A DNA stretch of 47,032 nucleotides from Gammaproteobacteria bacterium (GCA_024229615.1 JAAESG010000100.1:1-47032), one strand, 5' to 3'; positions 24,593 to 34,044 are shown, counted from the stretch's first letter. Program-made: numbers and translations. Notes: generated from the letters alone by a model not told the origin.

Positions 24593-25842
24593 TCGGTTTG
24601 CTCCAGAAATCTTTGAATGAGAGGTAGCGTCGACGAGTAATCGATACCGGTCATAATCACGGTAATAAAGAAGCCCTGTTTCTTGTGCCCGGTCAGCGCT
24701 GCGGTAAACAGGACGTCGCTCAAACCTTCATATTCGACGTACTCGCGTCGGCACAAGTTGCCTTTCAGCTCCTGCTGCGAGACCTCCACAAACCAGGTTT
24801 TACAATTAAAATTACTGACCATATCCCGGTCCATTTTCGATTCAATCTGATCCTTGTTCAGATTCTCGTAAAGGTTGTAAAACTGGATCGTATTGAGGTC
24901 CTCCGATTCGAGCCAGAAGTATTCATAGATCAATCTGCCGACGAACTTATTGTCTTCGTCGAGATAGACGTGGTTCTGGTTGGTGCAGCGAATCTGGTAG
25001 CGCTTATAGCGTGCAACCGCGCTGAGTTTGGTGCTGTTGTCCCAGCAGCGAACTGTTGGAGAAATGACCCCCGGTAATTTGAATTGGCGCAGGTCCAGTT
25101 CCGGCCAGTCAGTTTCGAGCAACTGTTCGATATAGCTGGTTTCATAGGCGAGAACCTGGCGCGCAACCTCGACCTTGAGGTCCTGCTCGTCCTCGAAAGC
25201 AGCGTTGGCGGCTTGATCGATCAGATTCTTTAAAAAACGAGACGGCACGATAAAGCTGATAGCGTTACGTGCGGTCGCGACGTTGATGCCGATGGCTTCT
25301 CCCCGCTCGTTAAAGGTCGGGCCACCACTCATACCCGGGTTGAGGCTGCCGGAGAACAGTATACGGCTGTCGTCGGTCTGATTTAGGATGCCACCGTTGG
25401 TACCGACTGCGATACTAAGCCCCAGGTCGAGCGGGTTTCCCATAGCGAAAATAGGTGCTCCGCGCGGCGGTAGTGGACTCATCTTTATGGCTTCGCCAAT
25501 CGGTTTTTCTGCACCGAGCAAGGCCAGATCACGTGCCACGTCGAGACCCAGCAATTTTAACTCACCTTCCTGCCCGTCCTTACTGATGAACGAAATATAA
25601 AACAACTCGGGTTCGAGAATGACCTGTCCGATGACGTGGTAGTTGGTCGCAACCTGGCTGCCGTCGCCAACGATAAATCCCGATCCAATGCTGGACTTTT
25701 TACCGGTTTCACGATTGAGCACGCGCACCTGAAAGACGCGTTGCTCATTCTGTTGATAGATTTGTTTCGAGTCCATAGCTGCCTGGGTCGGAGCAAACAG
25801 GCTCGCGAACAAAAGGCCGAAAGCGATCAGGCGTAACAACAA
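24580..25842 (-). CDS. Secreted trypsin-like serine protease
   Basis: 420 aa. A signal peptide covers about 1-22 (LIAFGLLFASLFAPTQA). The S1/HtrA-like protease domain spans about 30-215, with an intact triad: H69 in ATNYHVIG, D105 in DVARDLALLG and S172 in NPGMSGGP. There is no PDZ domain; the C-terminal 200 residues are unrecognised and contain several cysteines (VRCWDN, QIRCTNQN, NFNCKTW, NLCRREY) that could form periplasmic disulfides. The start is TTG 25842, directly after the metG stop. Coupled to the FHA membrane gene downstream. Confidence 0.85.
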   Translation of the reverse strand: MLLRLIAFGLLFASLFAPTQAAMDSKQIYQQNEQRVFQVRVLNRETGKKSSIGSGFIVGDGSQVATNYHVIGQVILEPELFYISFISKDGQEGELKLLGLDVARDLALLGAEKPIGEAIKMSPLPPRGAPIFAMGNPLDLGLSIAVGTNGGILNQTDDSRILFSGSLNPGMSGGPTFNERGEAIGINVATARNAISFIVPSRFLKNLIDQAANAAFEDEQDLKVEVARQVLAYETSYIEQLLETDWPELDLRQFKLPGVISPTVRCWDNSTKLSAVARYKRYQIRCTNQNHVYLDEDNKFVGRLIYEYFWLESEDLNTIQFYNLYENLNKDQIESKMDRDMVSNFNCKTWFVEVSQQELKGNLCRREYVEYEGLSDVLFTAALTGHKKQGFFITVIMTGIDYSSTLPLIQRFLEQTEWKP

Positions 25843-27876
25843 TTAACTAACTCGCATTCCCGGTTTGGCGCCCGATTCCGGACTCAGAATGTACAACTCG
25901 GTTTCCCCGGAGCCGGCGGCCAGTACCATGCCCTCGGATATGCCGAAGCGCATTTTACGCGGTGCCAGGTTGGCGACCATGACGGTCAGCTTTCCTTCCA
26001 GGTCTTCCGGTTGATAGGCATTGCTGAGTCCGGCCAAAACGTTGCGGGTTTCACTGCCAATATCCAGTGTCAGTTGCAATAGTCTGTCCGATTTGTCGAC
26101 ACGTTTGGCGGTGACAATTCTCGCGATACGGAAATCCAGCTTTGCGAAATCGTCATAGTTGATTTCCGCTGCAATCGGCTCGATCGATGAGTCGCCCGAG
26201 CCCTGTTGTATTTTCTGTTCCGCGACGAGATCCTCTTTGGTGGCCTCGATCATGCGCTCGATAAAGACAGGCTCGATCCGGGTCATCAGGGGTTTGAAGC
26301 GATCGATGCTGTGGTCTAGCAGATTGTCGCCAAGGTCGGCCCAGCTCAAAGCTTCCACCTTGAGAAATGCTTCGGCTTGCAGTGCAAGTCTGGGTAATAC
26401 CGGTTTCAGCAAAATGATGAGCTGGCGGAAGCCATTCAGGCCGATAGTGCAGACGTCCTGTACTTCGCTAAAGCGCACTTCATCCTTGATCGTCACCCAG
26501 GGCTGTTGTTCGTCGATGTATTGATTGACCTTGTCGGCCAGAGCCATGATGTCGCGCATCGCCTTGCCAAACTCGCGCTTGTCGTAATACTCGGCGATGG
26601 TTTCGGAGGCTGCCAGAAACTGCTGGCTGAGGCTATCGTCGGAGAGCTTGCTCGAGAGCTTGCTGTCAAAGCGCTTGTTGATGAAACCGGCGCAGCGGCT
26701 GGCGATGTTGACCAGTTTACCGACCAGGTCCGAATTGACGCGGGTCGTAAAATCCTCCAGATTGAGGTCGATATCATCGATGCCGGGACCGAGTTTGGCG
26801 GCAAAGTAATAGCGCAGATATTCTGGATTCAGGTGCTCCAGGTAGGTACGCGCCATAATAAATGTGCCGCGCGATTTGGACATTTTCTGACCATCGACGG
26901 TCAGGAAACCATGGCAGTAGACGGCGCTCGGCTTGCGAAACCCGGCACCGTGCAGCATGGCTGGCCAGAACATGGTGTGAAACCGAGCGATGTCCTTACC
27001 GATAAAATGGTAAAGCTCGTGTTTGCTATCCGCACTCCAGTATTCGTTAAAGTCAGTTCCATTGGCTTCACACCAGTTTTTAAAGCTGGCCATGTAACCG
27101 ATTGGTGCTTCCATCCAGACATAAAAATACTTGCCCGGCGCATCCGGAATTTCGAAACCCCAGTAGGGTGCGTTGCGCGAAATATCCCAATCCTTGAGGC
27201 CTTCGTCGAGCCATTCGTTCATCTTGTTGGCGATTTCGGTTTGCACGTGCCCATCATCAAACCAGGCTTTAAGCATGTCTTCGAAATCTTCCAGTTTGAA
27301 GAAATACTGTTCAGAATCTTTTTCTATCGGCGCTTCACCACTGACTATCGAAACCGGGTTCTTCAGATCCGTCGGGGCATAAGTCGCGCCGCAATTCTCG
27401 CAGTTGTCGCCATATTGGTCGGCCATGCCACAGTTGGGGCATTCACCCTTGACGAATCGATCCGGCAAAAACATTTCCGCCTTGGGATCGTAGGCCTGCG
27501 AAATGACACGCGTCCGAATATGCCCGGCGTCTCGCAGCTGGGTATAAATGTATTCGGAAAAAAAACGATTCTCGTCGGAATGGGTGCTGTAGTAATTATC
27601 GAAGGCAACTCCGAAATCTGAAAAATCCTGCAGGTGCTCCGTGTACATGCGTTCGATTAGTGCCTCGGGTGCGATCCCTTCGGCCTGCGCACGCAGCATG
27701 ATCGGCGTACCGTGTGCGTCGTCCGCACAGACGTAAATGCATTTATGCCCGCGCAATTTCTGAAAGCGTACCCAGATATCGGTTTGCACATACTCGAGCA
27801 TGTGACCGATATGAATCGGGCCGTTGGCGTAAGGCAACGCGCTGGTAACCACTATCTGGCGGAGTTTGGAGCTCAT
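25843..27876 (-). CDS. metG: Methionyl-tRNA synthetase
   Basis: 677 aa, the long bacterial form. The HIGH motif is HIGHMLEYV (about 21-29); the zinc knuckle has two CxxC pairs ([18 protein letters not shown]); [11 protein letters not shown] is the KMSKS loop. A C-terminal tRNA-binding OB-fold domain (about 577-677) includes [15 protein letters not shown] at the end. It charges initiator and elongator tRNA-Met. It diverges from mrp across 145 bases, an order also seen in Pseudomonas. Confidence 0.97.
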   Translation of the reverse strand: MSSKLRQIVVTSALPYANGPIHIGHMLEYVQTDIWVRFQKLRGHKCIYVCADDAHGTPIMLRAQAEGIAPEALIERMYTEHLQDFSDFGVAFDNYYSTHSDENRFFSEYIYTQLRDAGHIRTRVISQAYDPKAEMFLPDRFVKGECPNCGMADQYGDNCENCGATYAPTDLKNPVSIVSGEAPIEKDSEQYFFKLEDFEDMLKAWFDDGHVQTEIANKMNEWLDEGLKDWDISRNAPYWGFEIPDAPGKYFYVWMEAPIGYMASFKNWCEANGTDFNEYWSADSKHELYHFIGKDIARFHTMFWPAMLHGAGFRKPSAVYCHGFLTVDGQKMSKSRGTFIMARTYLEHLNPEYLRYYFAAKLGPGIDDIDLNLEDFTTRVNSDLVGKLVNIASRCAGFINKRFDSKLSSKLSDDSLSQQFLAASETIAEYYDKREFGKAMRDIMALADKVNQYIDEQQPWVTIKDEVRFSEVQDVCTIGLNGFRQLIILLKPVLPRLALQAEAFLKVEALSWADLGDNLLDHSIDRFKPLMTRIEPVFIERMIEATKEDLVAEQKIQQGSGDSSIEPIAAEINYDDFAKLDFRIARIVTAKRVDKSDRLLQLTLDIGSETRNVLAGLSNAYQPEDLEGKLTVMVANLAPRKMRFGISEGMVLAAGSGETELYILSPESGAKPGMRVS

Positions 27877-27978
27877 TTAATAGGCTGGCGTGACAAAACA
27901 TCACATTTTAGGTCCTGTATCAGGCCCTGTATAGAACAATCACATAAAAACTAAGTGATATTTCTGAACCGGCTCGGG

Positions 27979-27984
27979 TAAAAT
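27979..27984 (+). promoter_or_regulatory. Possible -10 element for mrp
   Basis: GGGTAAAATGCGCCC upstream of mrp contains TAAAAT with a GC-rich discriminator, a common gammaproteobacterial -10 arrangement, 38 bases before the ATG. The best -35 (TGATAT near 27955) is poor, so this is a weak call. Confidence 0.3.
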
Positions 27985-28021
27985 GCGCCCTCATTCAGCA
28001 AACCCTGACATACAGATAACA

Positions 28022-29110
28022 ATGGCGATTGATAAATCACAGATAGAGATGAAATTGGGCCAGATCATCGATCCCAACATGGAAGCGGACTTGATCACCA
28101 GCAAGGCTGTCAAATCGGTCGAACAGGATGGAGACGCGTGGAATATTGAAATTCGACTGGGATATCCCGCTGCGGGGTATTTCGACGAGCTGGGGCAGGA
28201 AATCAAGGCCGTGTTGACCAGCATGGACGGAGTGGGTGAAGTCCAGGTAAACGTATCAAGCCAGGTGAAATCTCACACTGTACAGCAGAATCTGAAACCC
28301 CTCGAAGGGATCAAAAATATTATTGCGATCGCCTCCGGTAAAGGTGGGGTGGGTAAATCCACGACCGCCGTTAATCTGGCTCTGGCGCTGCAGGCTGAAG
28401 GTGCCACGGTCGGCATCCTCGACGCCGATATCTATGGACCCAGTATTCCGCGCATGCTCGGTTGCAAGGGGCAGCCTGAATCGAGTGACGGCAAGAGCCT
28501 CGAACCGATGATCGGGCATGGCGTTCAATCGATGTCGATCGGATATCTGGTCGAAGAAGATACGCCGATGATCTGGCGTGGGCCGATGGTTACGCAGGCG
28601 CTGGAGCAGTTACTCAACGATACACGCTGGAATGATGTCGACTACCTGGTTGTCGATTTGCCGCCTGGAACCGGCGACATTCAGTTAACCCTGGCGCAAC
28701 GTATTCCGGTCAGTGGGGCTGTTATCGTAACTACCCCGCAGGACATCGCTTTACTCGATGCTCGCAAGGGTCTGAAAATGTTCGAGAAGGTTGAGGTCCC
28801 GGTACTGGGTATCATCGAAAACATGAGCATTCATATCTGCAGCCAGTGTGGGCACAGCGAGCACATTTTCGGTGAAGGTGGCGGGGCACGCATGTCGGAA
28901 GATCACGCTGTCGATTTGCTCGGTGCCTTGCCTCTGGATATTCGCATTCGTGAACAGGCTGACAGCGGAAATCCGTCCGTGGTCGCGATGCAAGATGGTC
29001 AGATCAGTTCTATTTACCGTAGTATTGCACGTAAGACGGCGGCCAAGCTTGCCACCCGGGCGCGCGATCACTCCGCGGCTTTTCCCAACATTGTTATCCA
29101 GAATAATTGA
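28022..29110 (+). CDS. mrp: Iron-sulfur cluster carrier Mrp/ApbC
   Basis: 362 aa from ATG 28022 (MAIDKSQIEMKLGQI). An N-terminal MIP18/DUF59-like domain (about 1-95) precedes a P-loop ATPase with the deviant Walker A GKGGVGKST (about 106-114) and DLPPGTGDIQL. The CxxC pair in HICSQCGHSEH can hold a bridging [4Fe-4S] cluster. It delivers Fe-S clusters to target proteins, which fits a genome neighbourhood rich in Fe-S enzymes (Rnf, Nth, ErpA). A hairpin starts at its stop codon. Confidence 0.94.
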   Translation: MAIDKSQIEMKLGQIIDPNMEADLITSKAVKSVEQDGDAWNIEIRLGYPAAGYFDELGQEIKAVLTSMDGVGEVQVNVSSQVKSHTVQQNLKPLEGIKNIIAIASGKGGVGKSTTAVNLALALQAEGATVGILDADIYGPSIPRMLGCKGQPESSDGKSLEPMIGHGVQSMSIGYLVEEDTPMIWRGPMVTQALEQLLNDTRWNDVDYLVVDLPPGTGDIQLTLAQRIPVSGAVIVTTPQDIALLDARKGLKMFEKVEVPVLGIIENMSIHICSQCGHSEHIFGEGGGARMSEDHAVDLLGALPLDIRIREQADSGNPSVVAMQDGQISSIYRSIARKTAAKLATRARDHSAAFPNIVIQNN

Positions 29111-29130
29111 CCTGCATGCGCTTGCAGGTC
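29109..29130 (+). terminator. Hairpin at the mrp stop codon
   Basis: GACCTGCA (29109-29116) pairs with TGCAGGTC (29123-29130), 8 bp, loop of six. It overlaps the TGA stop of mrp. It lacks a T-tract, so it may stabilise the 3' end or belong to the repeat that follows rather than act as an intrinsic terminator. Confidence 0.4.
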
Positions 29131-29287
29131 ATCCCGATACGTCAACCCCGCGTACGCGGGGGTGTGCGAAAGCGGGGATCCAGTCTAAAACAGGCGGCCG
29201 CAGGCCGACTACATCTGTAAGCAATTAGCGCTTTATCAGTTTCTGGGTCCCGCCGGTCCGACGCATCGGGTCAAGCCGCGGGATGAC
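29129..29287. repeat. MITE-like intergenic repeat with GTCATCCCG ends
   Basis: About 159 bases are bounded by inverted ends, GTCATCCCG at 29129-29137 and GGGATGAC ending at 29287. They fill the gap between mrp and the pirin gene almost exactly. Inside, CCCCGCG/CGCGGGG (29146-29161) forms a perfect 7-bp hairpin. The block GATACGTCAACCCCGCG (29136-29152) recurs with one change at 37059-37075. No coding capacity. The pattern fits short non-autonomous repeats dispersed in proteobacterial intergenic DNA. Confidence 0.6.
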
Positions 29288-29290
29288 AGA

Positions 29291-30136
29291 TCAAAAATTA
29301 CCCCGCTGGTAGTCGCTGAAAGCCTGGCGTACCTCTTCATCGGTGTTCATGACAAATGGACCGCCACGTGCCACCGGTTCATTGAGTGGTTTTCCCGCCA
29401 CCAGTAACAAGCGGCTTGTCTGATCACCAGCCCTGAGTGTGAGGCTGTCGCCCCGCCCCAGGACCGCCAGCTGATCGCATTCTAAGTTCAGCTTTACCCC
29501 GTCCACATCTTTCAGCATTACCGTCCCGTTTATGACGTATACAAACGCATTGTGATCCGCAGCGAAGTTTTCGTTGAACTCGACGCCCGCCTGCAAAGAT
29601 ACGTCAAGATAGAGCGGGTTGGTCAGTGGTTGGCTTACCGGTCCAACAGTACCCTGTGAAGTTTCTCCGCTGATGACCCTGATCTCGGTCCCGGGCCGCA
29701 GTTCGGTTGGAATTTGTGTGGCGTCGTGTTCCTGGTAGGCAGGCGTGGTCATCTTGTACATGCTCGGCAGGTTAATCCAGAGCTGAAACCCCTCCAGCAA
29801 ACCGTTCTGCTGCTCTGGCATCTCTGAGTGAACTATGCCTTTGCCCGCAGTCATCCACTGGATTCCGCCCGCTTCGATGACACCTTCATTGCCGGCATTG
29901 TCCTGGTGACGCATTTTCCCGTTGAGCAGATAGGTCACGGTTTCAAAACCCCGGTGTGGATGCGGTGGAAATCCGGCGATGTAGTCGTCCGGGTTGTCGG
30001 AACGAAACGCATCCAGCAGCAAAAACGGATCGAGATCCATCAGTTCGGGTTGTCCGATGACCCGCACCAGTTCCACTCCGGCACCATCGGTGGTCGCCTG
30101 GCCGGTGACCACCTGCTTTACTTTGCGACTACTCAT
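29291..30136 (-). CDS. Pirin family protein
   Basis: 281 aa, two cupin domains. The metal-binding histidines lie in GFPPHPHRGFETVTYLLNG and in IVHSEMPEQ of the N-terminal cupin, as in YhhW-type pirins with quercetinase-like activity. The second cupin (about 170-281) is less conserved. It overlaps the azoR gene by 4 bases (ATGA), so it is the last gene of doxX-azoR-pirin. A role in handling quinones or aromatic electrophiles fits the partners; this is inferred. Confidence 0.9.
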   Translation of the reverse strand: MSSRKVKQVVTGQATTDGAGVELVRVIGQPELMDLDPFLLLDAFRSDNPDDYIAGFPPHPHRGFETVTYLLNGKMRHQDNAGNEGVIEAGGIQWMTAGKGIVHSEMPEQQNGLLEGFQLWINLPSMYKMTTPAYQEHDATQIPTELRPGTEIRVISGETSQGTVGPVSQPLTNPLYLDVSLQAGVEFNENFAADHNAFVYVINGTVMLKDVDGVKLNLECDQLAVLGRGDSLTLRAGDQTSRLLLVAGKPLNEPVARGGPFVMNTDEEVRQAFSDYQRGNF

Positions 30137-30756
30137 GTGAGCCTCCTGGCCTCGACGGCCGGATAGTGTTGATTGATTTGCTCCATTGCCCTGTTGAAGC
30201 TCGCATCCGAGTCAACATTCATCTGATCGGCGGCAACTATACTGACCTTGTTGATACCGATAAAGGTAAAAACCTGTCGCAAGTAACCACTGACAAAGTC
30301 CAGTGGGCTGTCCATGGGGACTCCCCCGGTGGTTACCACTATATCGACAGACTTGCCATCAAGCAGGCCCTCTGGGCCATTGTCGGTGTAGCGAAAAGTG
30401 ACACCGGCGCGGCATACCAGGTCGATCCAGGCCTTCAGGGTCGCTGGAATACTGAAGTTGTACATCGGTGTTGTCAGCACAATGTGATCGGACCATTTGA
30501 GTTCCTCGATCAGTTCGTCGGAAAATGCCAATCGATCCGTTTGCGCCGCTGCACGTGCTTCGCGGGTGGTAAAGTTGGCGGCGATCCAGTGACTATCGAT
30601 AAACGACAGGTTCCGGTTCAGATCGCGTTCGCGTGTTTCCACCGACGAATGGCTTTGCGTGATTTGCCTGTGCAGATGATCTCCGAGTTTTCGGCTGCTC
30701 GAGTCGGTGGGGTTTGCACTGGCGTCGAGACGCAGGATTCGTATCGTATCGTGCAT
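30133..30756 (-). CDS. azoR: FMN-dependent NADH-azoreductase
   Basis: 207 aa flavodoxin-like protein of the AzoR/AcpD family. It has the family features SSRKLGDHLHRQI (FMN phosphate loop), TTPMYNFSIPATLKAWIDLV and VTTGGVPMDS. It reduces quinones and azo compounds with NADH, and in bacteria often protects from thiol-reactive quinones. It starts 2 bases after doxX stops and overlaps the pirin gene. Confidence 0.9.
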   Translation of the reverse strand: MHDTIRILRLDASANPTDSSSRKLGDHLHRQITQSHSSVETRERDLNRNLSFIDSHWIAANFTTREARAAAQTDRLAFSDELIEELKWSDHIVLTTPMYNFSIPATLKAWIDLVCRAGVTFRYTDNGPEGLLDGKSVDIVVTTGGVPMDSPLDFVSGYLRQVFTFIGINKVSIVAADQMNVDSDASFNRAMEQINQHYPAVEARRLT

Positions 30757-30758
30757 GG

Positions 30759-31160
30759 TTATATCTCCTGTGTTTGCAATTGTGGATTAAAAGCCCATTG
30801 TCCGGGACCCTGCGAAAACAGCAGCAGGAACGCGCCGGCGATGCCGATATTTTTCATCAACAGGATTGCTTGCAACTGCTGGCTGAAATCGCTGTGAAAC
30901 AAAATTGCCGCGAGCAAAGTAAAGCCGCCCAGCAGGGCAGCTGTGATTTGAGTCTGAAAACCGATCAGTATCGATAAACCGCCTACTACTTCGAGTGCGA
31001 TGACAGCGGGCAATAGCAATCCAGGTACGCCGCTTGACTCCATGTAAGACTGGGTTGCGGCATAGCTGGTAATTTTGCTGAACCCCGCGGTGATAAAAAT
31101 GCTCGCCAGCATGGCCCGACCGAAAAGCGTAGAAACGTTGGATAGGGTGGTTGATTTCAT
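30759..31160 (-). CDS. DoxX-family membrane protein
   Basis: 133 aa from ATG 31160 (MKSTTLSNVSTLFGRAML), with AGAGG 9 bases upstream; the longer frame to 31238 begins in an Asn-rich shadow of an ATT repeat and is rejected. It has four predicted helices with the DoxX pattern FGRAMLASIFITAGFSKI and ALEVVGGLSILIGF. Together with azoR and pirin it forms an operon diverging from a LysR gene. DoxX proteins in such clusters accompany redox-stress functions, but the exact activity is unknown. Confidence 0.88.
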   Translation of the reverse strand: MKSTTLSNVSTLFGRAMLASIFITAGFSKITSYAATQSYMESSGVPGLLLPAVIALEVVGGLSILIGFQTQITAALLGGFTLLAAILFHSDFSQQLQAILLMKNIGIAGAFLLLFSQGPGQWAFNPQLQTQEI

Positions 31161-31240
31161 TCTGTTTGCCTCTTGATTGTTGATGTTGTTATTATTATTG
31201 TTCTGATAATTAGATAAATAACCTAACTGAGAAAACATAG

Positions 31241-31258
31241 TTGTTAAATCGAGAACAA
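31241..31258. promoter_or_regulatory. Candidate LysR operator in the divergent doxX/lysR region
   Basis: TTGTT (31241-31245) and AACAA (31254-31258) form an inverted repeat with an 8-base spacer that includes the T-N11-A pattern of LysR binding sites. It ends 1 base before the LysR ATG, which would suit autorepression and control of the divergent operon. Unproven. Confidence 0.35.
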
Positions 31259-31259
31259 T

Positions 31260-32153
31260 ATGAATCGCTTTGAAGAACTCGAAGCTTTTGTTGCGGTGGT
31301 TGATTTTCAGGGCTTCAGCAACGCCGGAGAAAAACTGGGTATCGCCAAGTCGATGCTAAGTCGTCGGGTCAGTGAGCTTGAGAAAAGGCTGGGGGTTCAG
31401 TTGTTGCAACGCACGACCCGGCGTCAGTCCCTGACTGAAACAGGGGCCGAGTTTTATCAGCGGGCTACCCAGCTACTTGCCGATTTGTATGAAGCTGAAC
31501 AGTTGGTTGGGGATTCCCAATGTGATCTTGCAGGCAAGATAAAGCTGGCTGTGCCCATGGGCCTCGGTGTCAGTCAATTGGCGGAGACGATTCATGATTT
31601 TCTGCGCGAGCACCCGGATATCCGCATCGAGGTAGATTTGAATGATCGGGAGGTCGATCTGATCGATGAAAATATAGACCTGGCGATTCGGGTCGGTGAT
31701 CTTTCGGACTCGAGTTTGATTGCAAGAAAACTCGCCGATGAGCAATTTGCAGTCTGTGCTAGCCCGGCTTATCTGGAGCAATTTGGTCATCCTCGACATC
31801 CGTCGGAGCTGGTGGAACATGAGGTACTGATTTACAGCAATATCGCAGTTGGACGGCAATGGTTCTACGAACTGGATGGCAAGAAAATCAGCCCGCGCAT
31901 GAAATATCGGTTATCTGCAAACAACGGTGAGTTTCTGGCGGCAGTCGCGAGTCGTGGTCAGGCGATTGTAGGCGGCCCCGTTGCAATGCTACAGAAGTAT
32001 ATCGATTCCGGTGAATTGACCGCAATCCTGACAGACTTTCCCCGAAGCGAGGTTGGCATGTACGCGGTTTATCCGCCGGGTCGATTGATATCAAGGCGGG
32101 TCAGGGTGTTTAGTGATGCGCTGTTTGCCCATTTTGCCAAGCAATCAGCCTAG
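31260..32153 (+). CDS. LysR-family transcriptional regulator
   Basis: 297 aa, full length. The winged HTH lies at 1-60 (NRFEELEAFVAVVDFQGFS, then KLGIAKSMLSRRVSELEKRL). The effector domain (about 88-295) is of the type seen in many regulators of quinone/aromatic stress genes. It is divergent from doxX-azoR-pirin with 99 bases between starts, the usual arrangement for a regulator and its target operon. The inducer is unknown. Confidence 0.93.
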   Translation: MNRFEELEAFVAVVDFQGFSNAGEKLGIAKSMLSRRVSELEKRLGVQLLQRTTRRQSLTETGAEFYQRATQLLADLYEAEQLVGDSQCDLAGKIKLAVPMGLGVSQLAETIHDFLREHPDIRIEVDLNDREVDLIDENIDLAIRVGDLSDSSLIARKLADEQFAVCASPAYLEQFGHPRHPSELVEHEVLIYSNIAVGRQWFYELDGKKISPRMKYRLSANNGEFLAAVASRGQAIVGGPVAMLQKYIDSGELTAILTDFPRSEVGMYAVYPPGRLISRRVRVFSDALFAHFAKQSA

Positions 32154-32154
32154 G

Positions 32155-32168
32155 GCCTGTTAACAGGC
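32155..32168. terminator. Bidirectional terminator-like palindrome
   Basis: The perfect 14-base palindrome GCCTGTTAACAGGC lies between the convergent ends of the LysR gene and the kinase remnant. There is no T-run, so termination strength is doubtful. Confidence 0.35.
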
Positions 32169-32169
32169 T

Positions 32170-32655
32170 CTAACTCGGCTTGCGCGTACTGATTTCAGTC
32201 GTGGGGAAATAACGTTGCAGTACTGCTGCGAGTTCCTTCTTAACGATTGGCTTGGCGATGTAATCATTCATGCCGGCTTCGATACAGGCGCTTCGATCAC
32301 TTTGCTGGGTATTCACGGTTATCGCCGCTATGGGCGTATTCCTGGTCTCGAGATCCATTTCGCAGATTATTCGAGTGGCTTCAAATCTATCCATTTCAGG
32401 CATCTGGATATCCTGGTTCTCATGGTCATGCGGGGTTAGCGATACGGATGCGGCGATGCGCGCCAATTCTCGATAGTTATCCAGTTGCGAGGTCTGATAG
32501 TTGTTGTAAGAAGGGAAAACGATAATCAGCTCGATCAGCACTATGGCGATGAAAACGACCAGGCACAAACGGCGTGCCAGGCGAAAGCGCAGCATCTGGC
32601 TCAGCATTTTAAGCCAGTCTGCAATGTTGCGACGGCGTTGAGATACAATGACCAT
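32170..32655 (-). pseudogene. Hybrid histidine kinase remnant: N-terminus joined in frame to half a receiver domain
   Basis: 161 aa. Residues 1-80 look like the start of a membrane sensor kinase (basic region, helix at about 29-48, periplasmic stub with YRELARIAASVSLT). From residue 81 the sequence is the second half of a response-regulator receiver domain: DIQMPEMDRFEATR with the phospho-acceptor D82, NTPIAAITVN and DYIAKPI with K135. HAMP, HisKA, HATPase and the first receiver half are all missing, and the junction (about 32410-32416) is seamless. Best explained by an in-frame deletion of some 1.5-2 kb. Confidence 0.7.
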
Positions 32656-32757
32656 TACTGTTGTATCGGCATGTTTGCCGAATGCCTTAAAACTGATTGT
32701 TGTTCAATTATAAGGACATAGATGGCTGCTATTGGGCTGCAAATAATCGAAACGCCA

Positions 32758-32787
32758 TCGACGACCGCGCCCGGGACCGGATATACT
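32758..32787 (+). promoter_or_regulatory. Candidate promoter of dcd
   Basis: TCGACG (32758-32763), an 18-base spacer and TATACT (32782-32787) lie 25 bases before the GTG start of dcd, followed by a GC-rich discriminator. The rest of the 156-base gap (32656-32811) holds no ORF I can support. Confidence 0.4.
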
Positions 32788-32811
32788 GCGCCTTTTTTCG
32801 AGGCGTAGGCT

Positions 32812-33378
32812 GTGAGTATTAAATCGGACCGGTGGATTCGTCGAATGGCGGCGGCGGAGGGCATGATCGAACCCTTCGAGTCAGGGCAGGTCCGTGAGTC
32901 GGAAAATGGCCGTATTATTTCCTACGGCACCTCCAGTTATGGCTACGATGTACGTTGTGCCGATGAATTCAAGATCTTCACCAATATTAACTCGGCAATC
33001 GTCGATCCGAAAAACTTCGATGATGAAAGTTTTGTCGATATTCAGTCAGATGTTTGCATCATACCGCCGAATTCCTTTGCCCTGGCGCGTACCGTCGAAT
33101 ACTTCAGGATACCGCGTAGCGTGCTGACTATTTGTCTCGGTAAGTCGACTTATGCTCGCTGCGGTATTATCGTCAATGTGACGCCACTCGAACCCGAGTG
33201 GGAGGGACATGTCACGCTCGAATTTTCAAACACGACACCTTTGCCGGCCAAAATTTACGCCAATGAAGGTGTTGCACAAATGCTGTTTTATGAGTCTGAC
33301 GAAGTCTGTGAAGTGTCCTACAAGGACCGCGGTGGCAAGTATCAGGGGCAGAAAGGCGTGACCTTGCCCAAGGCATAA
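32812..33378 (+). CDS. dcd: dCTP deaminase
   Basis: 188 aa, standard family length. It deaminates dCTP to dUTP for thymidylate synthesis. Conserved segments include [13 protein letters not shown], the catalytic-site [29 protein letters not shown] (glutamate in the PLEPEW...TLE strand) and the C-terminal [13 protein letters not shown]. The start is GTG 32812. In Pseudomonas dcd lies next to mrp and metG; here a short accessory stretch (29111-32800) separates them. Confidence 0.95.
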   Translation: MSIKSDRWIRRMAAAEGMIEPFESGQVRESENGRIISYGTSSYGYDVRCADEFKIFTNINSAIVDPKNFDDESFVDIQSDVCIIPPNSFALARTVEYFRIPRSVLTICLGKSTYARCGIIVNVTPLEPEWEGHVTLEFSNTTPLPAKIYANEGVAQMLFYESDEVCEVSYKDRGGKYQGQKGVTLPKA

Positions 33379-33390
33379 CTTTTATCAAAT

Positions 33391-34044
33391 CTATAGAAGG
33401 TCGATGATTTTCCAGTTTCGTGATTCGGCGATCGTCTTCAACTGGTCGTCAGGATTGACCGCGACTGGATGGTCGACCTGCTCCAGCAGTGACAGATCAT
33501 TCATCGAATCGCTGTAAAAATAACTACCGGCGATACTGTGACCGGTATTTTCCAGCCATTCCCTCAATGCAATAACCTTACCTTCCTGGTAGGTAGGAGT
33601 GCCCAGAAAGCGACCGGTGTAGCGCTGGTCTACTATTTCCGGCTCGGTCGCAAGAACCGTCGATACTCCCAGTAATTGTGCTATTGGTTCGGTAACAAAC
33701 AGATTGGTTGCACTGATAATGAGCAAATCGTGATTCAGCGCTCGATGCTTGTCCAGCAGGTTTCCGGCACCGGGTGCAATGAGCGGTTTTATCCACTTTT
33801 CCACGTAATCTGCACGCCAGGTATATAACTCTTCCAGGGTATAATGGGTTAGAGGTTCTAGCGCAAATGCGAGATAAACATCATTATCCAGTGTCCCGCG
33901 CTGGTAGTCCTGGTAAAAAATCTCGTTCCGCTTGCGAAATTTCAGCTCGTCGACAATGCCCGTTTCAACCATGTATTCGCCCCATAAATAGTCGCTATCG
34001 CCAGTTATCAGGGTGTGATCAAGATCAAAAATTGCGAGGGTCAT
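33391..34044 (-). CDS. HAD-superfamily phosphatase, subfamily IB
   Basis: 217 aa, phosphoserine-phosphatase-like. The nucleophile motif is [13 protein letters not shown] (D-x-D with Asp at about 7 and 9), the second motif is IISATN, and the metal site is [12 protein letters not shown]. This subfamily includes histidinol-phosphate and lipid-phosphate phosphatases, so the substrate is open. It is divergent from rppH, as in Pseudomonas, and convergent with dcd with 12 bases between stops. Confidence 0.9.
   Translation of the reverse strand: MTLAIFDLDHTLITGDSDYLWGEYMVETGIVDELKFRKRNEIFYQDYQRGTLDNDVYLAFALEPLTHYTLEELYTWRADYVEKWIKPLIAPGAGNLLDKHRALNHDLLIISATNLFVTEPIAQLLGVSTVLATEPEIVDQRYTGRFLGTPTYQEGKVIALREWLENTGHSIAGSYFYSDSMNDLSLLEQVDHPVAVNPDDQLKTIAESRNWKIIDLL

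Noticed and set aside
26506-27621. 371-codon ORF on the plus strand
   Set aside because: It is fully antisense to metG, has no recognisable protein features and arises from the codon bias of the metG frame.
31161-31238. Asn-rich N-terminal extension of the DoxX protein
   Set aside because: It is the translation of an ATT/GTT triplet run in the divergent promoter region; ATG 31160 has a good ribosome-binding site and family length.
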